Made by a program: the position numbers and the translations under genes. From Vitrella brassicaformis (Eukaryota; Sar; Vitrellaceae): a stretch of 25,464 nucleotides of DNA. Positions within the stretch are counted from its first letter, which is position 1; every line of letters starts with the position of its first letter. The notes beneath the pieces were generated by a model. It saw only the letters and a list, made by a program, of their open reading frames with translations, had not been told where the DNA came from and ran no database searches. Below are positions 17,795 to 25,464 of this stretch, piece by piece. The stretch covers positions 1-25,464 of the forward strand of contig CDMY01000724.1 of assembly GCA_001179505.1 (NCBI GenBank). Reading direction: 5' to 3'.

Positions 17795-19203
17795 TCGGTG
17801 GGTGGCGGCATAGCTGACAACCACCCGATCAGGAACGATCACCTGGTAGAGCGGACGAAAGGAGGGCGATGTGCGTCTGGCTGCTGAGTGCGCGTAAAGG
17901 AAGGAAAGCAGAAGGCAGTGCCATGGCGTGGCGTGGCGCGACGTGGGGGGTGGGTGATGTGACTGATGGATGCATGGGAGGGGCCGTGCTGTAGTGCCTG
18001 TACAGCAAGCAGCGTTCCTCGCTATGCGTGTGCGCGTGCGTGGTGAGAGCGGCTTTTCGCTCGGTCTGAGCCTCTCTGTGCTTGCTTGTCTCTGAGCCTC
18101 TCTGTGCTTGCTTGTCTCGTGAAGATCTCGATGTCTGATGTCTTGTTCGTGTGTGATGTATTTGTTCGCCTTTATGCGGCCCGCATGGCTCACACTACTG
18201 CATGTGGCGCGACAGCACATCGTCACGCCATCGGAGATGGATGCATTATGTGCTTTTTCCGGGTGTGTGAGTGATGCAGCTGTGTGCATGGTCATGTGTG
18301 TGTGTGTTGTATGCATGTGGCTGTTTTCCAGTACCGTGTTGACTGCCGTAGGTCTCCACTAAGTTGCCTGTGCTTTGTTTGGTATTATTTTGGATGCGTG
18401 TGGTGCGTGCGGTGCGTTGTGGACACAATCAAGATATAGTAGGCGACTGTGAGTCAGTCGTAGACCTACGCTGTGCAGTCATGGTGTCTGGCACCAAATC
18501 GTGGTTGCAATTTATAAATCGATGCTCTCTGCAGAGAACGCATACAACACAATACTCACTCACGAACGAGACCGTGCGAGCCCACAAAAACACAAGCGCA
18601 CACATGCATGGTACCACCACCAAGGCAAGGCAGGCAAGGCAAGCACGGCACGGCACGGCAACAGCAGAATAATCCGCAATATGACCTAGGTGACACTCTT
18701 ATTTGTCCACGACCGACGTGTGGTGGATGGGATAGGATGCCGTGTGCGCGTCACATGGATCATAGCTCATATTACCTAGCCTCTCTCGCTCATCCCCTTC
18801 TCCCATTCTCTCGCCGAATTCGTCGGCCCTCTCTATGTCCGCTGTTCGGTCGGCATAGCAGCTAACCATGGCAAAGACGAAAAAACTGCTCTCCTCGCCT
18901 CTCTGGCTGTTGGACTTGTCGGCCGCAAGCTCATCGCTGAATGAAGGAAAGCGGGGCTGCGATGACGAGGCCCCCTCGGCTGTCTCTTGCAAGCTCCTAT
19001 TTAGCAGTCTGTCTCCCCTCCCCGGCAAACAAAAGGCACCCTTCCCACCCCACCCCACGCCCCACCCCTCCCTCCCAACAAAAAAGGGAAAAAAGGACAC
19101 ACCGACGTCGCAAACACCTCGGCCACACACACACGTCAACCAGCTAGTTCAGCACGACGCAGGGAACCACCATAGCTGCTCGGCAGAGAGACTAGCTGTC
19201 TCA
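17795..19203. other. 1.4-kb convergent intergenic region
   Basis: This lies between the 3' ends of the lipase (+) and WS/DGAT (-) genes. It is GT-rich near the lipase. It holds a 26-bp tandem duplication at 18065-18116, GGCAAGGCA and CGGCA short repeats near 18626-18660, and a C-rich tract at about 19015-19080. The + strand frame 18868-19209 (113 codons) is Ser/Pro-rich with no domain and is not called as a gene. Confidence 0.45.
18065..18116. repeat. Perfect 26-bp tandem duplication
   Basis: The unit TCTGAGCCTCTCTGTGCTTG plus CTTGTC is present twice back to back with no mismatch. It lies in the 3' flank of the lipase gene. Confidence 0.9.
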
Positions 19204-21372
19204 TTATGAGCGCCTCTCGCTGACTGGCGCGCCCGTCCTCGCCGCATGCCGCATGCGCGGCTCGCTCACCACACGGGATATCTCCTCCTCCACAGCAGTG
19301 TCTAGCTCACCCCTCTCGCCCTTGCCCTCCCCGCTTCCTCCTTGCGTCATGGCAAAATCGGTCACGTCTACGCCCGCCAGCCGTGCCAGGGCGTGTATCT
19401 CCATCATGAAGAAGTGCGTCCATCGGTCAGGGTCGGGCAGCACCGCCTGGTCCGCCACGATGTTGACGCGGAGGCCGCCGGCCATCGACACCATGGCGAT
19501 GGCGATGCCGCAGCCGCCACGCACCGGCGCGAAGCATAGGCAGCTGCTGCCCTTGCGGCCGGCCAGGGACCCCAGGTTGGAGGGGCCCGGCACGTTGGTG
19601 AACATCACGGCGGACTTGCTGGCCAACATGTCACCCAAATACTGCAACAGGATAGCAAGTGTTTGGGTGGCCGGCCGCAATGTGCGACATGGCCGCCTGT
19701 GTTTGTGTGGTGGTTGGTGGCAGTGTTATGCTACGTACGTGTGACAGAGTCGGCGGGACGATGTCGGCGAGCACCTTGAGGCTCTGAGCCATCACCAGCA
19801 TGTCCTTCTGACTCTTCAGACGCTGAACGGCCGTGTGCACCGACTGCATGCAACACCCACACCCACAAACAATTCACACAGCCATCCGCCCGCCCTCTCG
19901 GTGCAGTGCCTGTGTGGCATGACTTACCCTGAGCCTCTGAACTAGCGTATCGTTAGGCGATGCGGGCACCCTCACAGGCACTGGCACCAACTCGTTGCCC
20001 AACTCCTGCACCTCATCGGTCCGCAAACTCACCGGCACGAACACGGGCAGTGTCATGGAGTGGTCCACTATCGGGCTGCCGTCCTGCGAGTGCGACACGG
20101 CATACCGCCGGTACGCCCCCACCAGCGCGCACGTCAGGACGTCGTTGAGCGTCACGCGCGTGCCGACAAGTGCCGTGAGCTTGGACCGCAGGGGGCGGAA
20201 TGCGTCGAGAGGCAGCTCGAGTGGCGTGCCGACCACCTTCTTGCCCGTCACCTGCTCCATGGGCCGTCTCGGGTCCTGCCAGCTGCGCGGCGCCCTCTCC
20301 ATAAGCACGCCCAGGGCGATGCCCGGCGCTCGGAAGAAGCCCACAAAGGTCGATAGGCTCAGCTGGGATCTGGTGAAGGCCGGCTTGAGGGCCGCTCCGT
20401 GGTAGGCAGCCTCAGGGTCGTCCCGCCGGCTGTCGAGTAGGTTTTCCATGATGCGGTAAATGATGCCGAGCCCGTCAGACATGCAGTGCTGGAGCCGCAA
20501 GATGACGTGCGAGCGCGGTTTTCCCTCTGGTCCGTCCCCGGCCTTGTCTTGTGCCAAGAGGAGGCACCAGAGGGGCTTGTCGCGCGCCATGGGCTGGCTG
20601 CACATGCGGGACACCATGCCGTCGAAGGAGTGCTCCCGCGAGTCGTACTCCAGCTCCTGGATGTGCTGCGAGATGTCGAAGTGAGGGTCCGGCACCCACC
20701 GCAGCCGCCCGCACGCCCTCCTCGGGATGGCCGTGAGCCGCGGCTCCACAGACAGCAACCGGTCGGCCATGCACTGCCGAACGGTCTCCACGTCGATGGG
20801 CTCACATGTGTAGACGACCGTTATCACACTGAACCATCACACATCAAAGCCAGAAGGGACGTGGCACACACCGCCCTTCCTTCTGTGTGTCAGTCGGTGT
20901 CGTACCCGTGGTTGGCTTCGGTCTCCTGCAGAAAGATGATATCGAGCGGCTGCAGTGGTGGAGGTGTCTTGTCCATCCCCCACACGCACCACGCCACCAC
21001 CTCGCACACGGCACGATACAGCCATGTCAACAGCGCGTAGGGGATCAGCACGGGATAGATGAAGAAAAGCGCCAAGAGGAAGGCAAACGCGTCAAACAGT
21101 GAGGACAGCACCAACGCGATCGTCGGCCGGGTGGATGTTGTCGATGCGACAGGAGCAGGAGGGCTTGTGAGGATGCCGTCTTGATGGAGGGTCTTGGCAC
21201 GTATCCAGTCCTTGCCTGAGATGGCAGGCCGAGGGGGACCAGGGGCTGGTTGCGCAGATCTGGATGGCGCAGCACAAGGCGCAGCAGCAGTCTCGGGCGG
21301 AACGGATTGGCCGCGGTCCGGAGAGTCCTCCCGCTTGCTGTCAGAAAGGCGCCGCCATCCGAGATCCGCCAT
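19204..21372 (-). CDS. WS/DGAT: wax-ester synthase / diacylglycerol O-acyltransferase
   Basis: This family transfers acyl groups from acyl-CoA to fatty alcohol or diacylglycerol, making wax esters or triacylglycerol at the ER. Exons 21372-20906, 20828-19928, 19843-19739 and 19641-19204 join in phase to give 636 aa, longer than usual because of the N-terminus. Residues 1-80 are Pro/Ser/Ala-rich. Residues 84-131 are strongly hydrophobic (SSLFDAFAFLLALFFIYPVL), predicting one or two membrane segments. LQPLDIIFLQETEANHG is the family's N-terminal SPLDxxFL block. LQHCMSDGLG holds the catalytic HxxxDG (His270, Asp274, Gly275); the first His of the usual HHxxxDG is Gln. The C-terminal domain (DUF1298) has VMFTNVPGPSNLGS and a GGLRVNIVADQ strand. 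The start is the first ATG, 187 bp from the divergent START gene. All splice sites are GT-AG. Confidence 0.93.
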
Positions 21373-21559
21373 ACTGTTCCACCCACCGGGTATTCCGTGA
21401 AACAGCTTGCGAGCTAGGGAACCCTAAAAGGAACAGGCGTAGCGGCTCGCGTGCCTTTTCCTGCCTGAGGGCTCTCGTGCGGACTTTCCTCGGCCTCACA
21501 GCCTACTTGCCCAGCTCCTGTCCCAGCCTACCTTCTTTGCTTGCGGAGAAGGAGCCAAG
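21373..21559. promoter_or_regulatory. Short divergent promoter region between WS/DGAT and START genes
   Basis: Only 187 bp separate the two start codons, so the genes probably share a bidirectional promoter. Near its left end is CTAGGGAACCCTAAAAGG (about 21414-21431), a palindromic pair of telomere-like motifs. The AACCCTAAA half resembles the plant telo-box, a promoter element. No TATA box is obvious. Function is inferred from position. Confidence 0.55.
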
Positions 21560-23099
21560 ATGCCCGCCTCCAGCGTTTTCATTTCTCCGGTGGGAAAGGA
21601 GAGGAAAGATCTGCTTGTTGACGAGCGCTCGCTGATCTCTCGTGTGTGTTGTTCTCTCTGTGTGTGTGTCTTCAGTTTCTGAAGCCCCTTTCTCCCAGAG
21701 GTGAGGATCTCACTATCCACAGCGATTCAACCACACACGGGATGACTCGTACTTCTGATCTGTTCATTCAGACACCCCGGAGGTGCATTTCGAGGATAGC
21801 CCGATGTGCCTGCCCTTGGGCAACAGCAGCAAGAGGGTCTCTTGCGACACCATCAGCACGTCCCAGTTCTTCACCCCCCGCGAGTCCCCCCTCACCTCCC
21901 CCCGCAGACTCGCATCCACCACAGACTCGGCTGACGACGCCGATGTGCCCACCCAGCCCACTGGAGCACCCACCAGTGGCGCCATTGTCGTGGCGCCCAA
22001 GCAGCCGCTCCTCAGCTTCACCGACAGGCCTGACCTCCTGCCCACTGAGGCAGTGCTGAGGCGGATCAGGGACGCACTCGCAGCAAAGGTGAGGACATGA
22101 AGGAGGGATGGGGAGGGAGGGAACGGGGCCATGCTCATGTGTGTGGTGTATGTTGTAATCCCCTGACAGAAAGAGGCGGCTGTTGCTGAGTTCCTGCAGT
22201 ATGCCAAGGGCATGAACGGCTGGATCGACTGCGGCACGATCAAGGGCGCCCGCGTGCAGCGTCGGGAGTTCCACGACGGCCTGCCGCCCATGATCCGCGG
22301 CACCGTCAACTTCGGCAGCAAGTTCACGCCCTGGGACTTCCTGGACTTCCTGCGCGACTGGGACGCCAAGAAGGCCACCGACGACCAGTTCGGCCAAGGT
22401 GCGTGTGGGGTGGGTGATGGGAGGGGAGGGGAGGGAATGGGGAAGCTGATCAGTGTGTTATGTTGTGTTGATCAGGTGCGTGTCTGTGTGAGTTCGACTA
22501 CTACACGGCGGTGGCGTGGATGATGTTCAAGGGCATGATGATGTACGAGCCAAGGGACTTCATCCAGGCACTCTACACACACGTGGTACGGTACGACAGG
22601 CAGCGGACCTCACACGCAGCCAGCCACAGCCACAGACGGAACAACACACTGTCCATCCATCCATTGGTGTGGGCGTGTGTGTGTGTGTCATCAATCAGGT
22701 TGCGCCCGGCACTGTGGCTCAGGTGGCTGTGTCGACGGATGACTACCCCGAGCCCAGTGGTCTGCCCAAGAGGAAGGCAGTGCGCGCCAAGATGATCTTG
22801 GCCGGATTCCTCTGCGAGTCCCTCCCCGACGGCACCATGGACGTCACCCTCCTCGCTCAGGTGATATATCAACTAACAACAACCACACACACCACACACC
22901 ACACACACGGCGGGCGTGTTGATGGTATGGTGTGATTGATGTGCAGGTTGAGTTGAAGGTGAAGGTGCCGAATGCGGTCATCTCGCGGATGCCCTTCTTC
23001 CTCGAGCAGCCCGCCGGCCTCGTCAAGGCCCGCAAGTACATGGAGAAGAACGGCGTCAAGCGCAAGACCAACAGGCCCACCGACTACAGCGGCAAGTGA
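21560..23099 (+). CDS. START-like lipid-binding domain protein
   Basis: START domains are about 200-residue hydrophobic-pocket modules that bind and transfer lipids or sterols. Seven exons (21560-21643, 21676-21700, 21772-22088, 22170-22398, 22476-22585, 22699-22860, 22947-23099) join in phase to 359 aa. Residues 1 to about 140 are polar and disordered (MPASSVFISPVGKERKDLL, later TPRESPLTSPRR). From about 145 the sequence fits a START-like fold: FLQYAKGMNGWIDCGTIKG, then RGTVNFGSKFTPWDFLDFL, CEFDYYTAVAWMMFKG, ILAGFLCESLPDGTMDVTLL and the C-terminal helix region LKVKVPNAVISRMPFFLEQ. It ends with a basic patch (KNGVKRKTNRPTDYSGK). No signal peptide is seen. The first two exon junctions, which use small exons, are the least certain. 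Introns at 22586-22698 and 22861-22946 have CA-rich donor sides and TG-rich acceptor sides. Confidence 0.78.
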
Positions 23100-24787
23100 A
23101 GCAAGATCATCGAGCCGTGCAGTAGACCGTCCCTAGGTAGATCATAGGTATAAGGACAGCTGTGTGTAGTGGGCAGCCGGGTGGGCGGGGATGGCTGGCT
23201 GGCTAGCTGATCGGTCGATCGCAGTGCGAGAGCTGGGGTGTTGGTGTCTTGTCTGCTTTTTTGCGGTAGCTCGGCAGTGATGGCTAGACAGACCAGACAG
23301 ACAGATGGTTATCGTAGACGATATCCACCGCACCGCACCGCACCGCACCCTCTCTGCCTTATCTCCATTCCGTGCCGTGTGTGTATGGTTATGCGTGCCT
23401 ATGTGTCTGTCCGTCCGTCTGCTGCCACTTATAGGGTGCATTCATTGCACGTAGAGAAACCAAGGAATGCATGCCGGTAGGTAGGAAAGTGTCTTTTGTC
23501 CTGTCTGTCGTGTCCATCCCATCTACGTGTCGGTGTCCGTGTGTGTGCGTCGTGCGTGTCTGTCGTGCCGTGCAGCTTAGCTTGCCTTGCCTACATCCAT
23601 ACATCCACACGTATACACCATATTAGCCCCGAGGCTTTTTTCCCGCTGCTCTATTACTTACTGTCTGTCTGTGCTGTGTCGATAAATGTGATGGCATCCA
23701 ACAGATATACACTCACTGCCGATGATCGAATCTCTGCTGACTGCAGTCTGTACAGGCAAGGCAATGGAATCCATGGATTGCGCTGAGGGGGGCCGACACG
23801 ACGCCCCGCCCCCTGCTGAGAATGCACTCGCTGATCGACCCATATGCTGGGGGTGGGCTGGGGCTTTTCGCTGTTTTTTCTCTTGCTCTCTCTGTCTTGG
23901 TTGATGATGTGCGTCGATGGCCGTTGTACAGTGCGTTTCTTGCCTTGCCTTGATGATGTGCGTGCAAGAGTGATCCCCCGACGGATATTGTTTTTCAGGC
24001 CGTCGGGCAGGCCTGCACGTCGTGACTGATGCGGTGCGATGCGATGCATGTGGTGTGGTGTGACCAGTCTGTGCGTGTGTGGACCACGTGGTTTTGCGTG
24101 CATGCCATGGTCTTGGATCGATCAATGCCATAGTGTCCGTGCAGTGCATGTGCATGGCCATCCATGCCGTCCGTGTGGACGACCGAGCGCGCGATGGCGC
24201 ACCCCAGTAGGTAGGTAGGTACACAACCGGCAGGCAGGCAGGCAGGCAGGCAGAGAGGGGAGGTACAGTGTGCTGGCAGCTAGAAGCTGTTCATGGGTCA
24301 CCCACCGGTGAGGGGCAAGTGTTATTTGTTCACTCTAGGCAATGCTTGGATGGATGGACAATGACTTGACAGACAGGACAACGAACGGTTGGTTGATTTG
24401 ACTTTGCGTGGTTGCGTGTCGTGTCATGCCGTGTGTGTGTGTTCCAGTGTGTGTTGCATGGATGGATGGCATTTGTGAGTGAATCATGCGCTATCGCTCT
24501 TCACCCCTTTGCATTAGGCAGGCAGGCAGGCAGGCATGAACACACACACACACACACACGCACACACGCACACACACACGGGCAGAAAGGGAGAGAGAGA
24601 GAGAGGGGCACATGCGCAGTGCACGCCCCCTCCCTCCCTCCCCCCTCTCTCCACACACAGCCCACCCCTGCGCACATCCGTGTGTGGGAAGGTGCCTGCC
24701 TGTCTGCTGCGCACTCCTGCACACGCGCATTCACGAAATTCGCAAACCCTACGCATAATTAGGGTTTAGGGTGAGGGGTTTTAAACC
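23100..24787. other. Gene-free region rich in short repeats
   Basis: No gene is supported. It contains CGCACC repeats at about 23328-23349, GTAGGTAGG near 24207-24221, GGCA tetranucleotide arrays at about 24230-24253 and 24515-24536, and a CA-rich tract with an AG run at about 24540-24606. Open frames on both strands translate to low-complexity His/Thr- or Cys/Val-rich strings typical of these repeats. Confidence 0.5.
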
Positions 24788-24789
24788 CT
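24744..24789. repeat. Interstitial telomere-like motifs in inverted arrangement
   Basis: Read left to right: AAACCCTA, 8 bases, TTAGGGTTTAGGGTG, then AGGGGTTTTAAACCCT. The TTTAGGG heptamer, the plant and chromerid telomere unit, occurs in both orientations within 46 bp and could form a hairpin. It abuts the right copy of the CSN3 5' repeat. Confidence 0.8.
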
Positions 24790-25160
24790 GCGAGCTTAGA
24801 AGTGCTGCGGGAAAGGCACGCGCACAAACGAACCGGGGCAGATCTCCGCAGAGAGGCTCACAGGAAGGCCATACATGCAGTCAGGAGCAGCCAGAAGGAC
24901 AAACAAGCTGACATCTCTCTCTGTGTCTTTGTCTGTCTGTGTGTGCAGGTCGAGATGGCGTGTTGTGCCAAGACCCCGAGGCTCGTTTGGCTGTCAGAGG
25001 ATTGCTCTCGATGAAGGCTTTGCTATGCGCCGACCAATTGGCCTCTGCGGAACTTCTCTCTGACCCCCTTCCTCTTAAGCCATTTTTGTCCATCTCTGCA
25101 GGCCCGTGGTTCGCTCTGTGGGTGCGGCCCGGCCCATCCATCACATGGATCCAGTGCACC
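24788..25160 (+). repeat. Right copy of the diverged inverted repeat (CSN3 5' region)
   Basis: It matches 8431-8915 in inverted orientation: GCGAGCTTAGA at the outer end, a 23-nt identical block (24848-24870), AGAGGATTGCTCTCG (24996-25010), and the acceptor/exon block starting TCCATCTCTGCAGG (about 25089). Exon-like bases after that acceptor also match the first CSN3 exon found, with substitutions. Nothing after about 25200 matches downstream CSN3 exons. It is best read as a partial, degenerate duplicate or as a second member of a repeat family. Confidence 0.72.
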
Positions 25161-25464
25161 CTCGAGTTGGTTACACACGTGCCAAGAGAGAGGGGCAGGT
25201 CAGCAAAACTGACGACGCTACGCAAGCGCAACAAAATGTCACCATTTTGCCATTTCTGACCGTAGGATGACCATTGATGGGCCCCTGTAGGCTCACATAC
25301 GACTGATAGACAAGAACCAAGACCACTCCTGGTTAGTGCGGAAATATCTGGAACCAACCTTTTATGTACGACTTTTCTTCTCTGACCTACTTGGCCCAGT
25401 GGGTGGGCAGTCAATCTACCCCCCAGGTAGGTATACACCCTGCACACACACACACTCTCTCTCT
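25161..25464. other. Right edge of the window, no gene recognised
   Basis: An open - strand frame (25453-24881) crosses this stretch, but no domain is visible and it overlaps the repeat copy. The window ends in a CA/CT run like those seen in introns, so an exon boundary of a gene beyond the window is possible: CCCCAGGTAGGTATACACC near 25420-25438 contains a donor-like CAG|GTAGGT. Confidence 0.3.

Noticed and set aside
18868-19209. 113-codon + strand frame starting MAKTKKLL
   Set aside because: It is Ser/Pro-rich without domains, and its end overlaps the 3' end of WS/DGAT. Not enough support for a gene.
24230-24536. Regularly spaced short repeats that might suggest a CRISPR array
   Set aside because: They are GGCA tetranucleotide microsatellites with no repeat-spacer architecture, in a eukaryotic intron-rich context.
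24881-25453. 190-codon - strand open frame at the right end
   Set aside because: No domain is visible and it overlaps the repeat shared with the CSN3 5' region. It could be reconsidered if the repeat proves to be coding on this strand.

Overview
The window looks like nuclear DNA of a eukaryotic alga. Its genes are compact and intron-rich (57-116 nt introns packed with CA/GT dinucleotide runs), two introns use GC-AG splice sites, and intergenic DNA carries telomere-like TTTAGGG/CCCTAAA motifs. Proteins include a COP9 signalosome subunit, a MORN-repeat protein and plant-like lipid enzymes. This combination fits an alveolate alga, most likely a chromerid such as Vitrella. That assignment is an inference, not a database result. 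A 300-N gap at 12987-13286 sits inside a C homopolymer.

Layout. 1-533: no confident gene, possibly a decayed coding fragment. 534-1433 (+): coiled-coil protein with a C-terminal ADP-ribosyltransferase-like domain. 2156-4255 (+): MORN-repeat protein with a higher-order internal repeat. 4904-8482 (-): COP9 signalosome subunit 3 (CSN3), traced here through 23 exons, with a long charged tail; its N-terminus was not found. 9559-12720 (-): HOTHEAD-like GMC oxidoreductase in 11 exons with an ER signal or anchor. 13674-14484 (-): C-terminal part of a possible histidine-acid-phosphatase-like protein. 14828-15796 (-): unrecognised protein with a low-complexity tail. 16316-17794 (+): DUF676/ROG1-type lipase. 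19204-21372 (-): WS/DGAT wax-ester synthase/diacylglycerol acyltransferase. 21560-23099 (+): START-like lipid-binding protein, divergent from the WS/DGAT with 187 bp between start codons. 23100-25464: mostly simple repeats, ending in telomere-like motifs and a diverged, inverted copy of the CSN3 5' region.

Four of the genes between 9.5 and 23.1 kb (GMC alcohol oxidoreductase, lipase, WS/DGAT, START protein) belong to families that handle lipids, so the right half is a lipid-metabolism neighbourhood; co-function is not shown.

The most interesting structural signal is in the introns. In about a dozen CSN3 introns, and several in other genes, the sense strand is CA-rich just after the donor and TG-rich just before the acceptor. 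The two ends could pair and bring the splice sites together. Several reading frames break at short homopolymers (CSN3 near 7731-7734, GMC near 11525-11528 and possibly near 12075), which points to base-count errors in the assembly or to decay.
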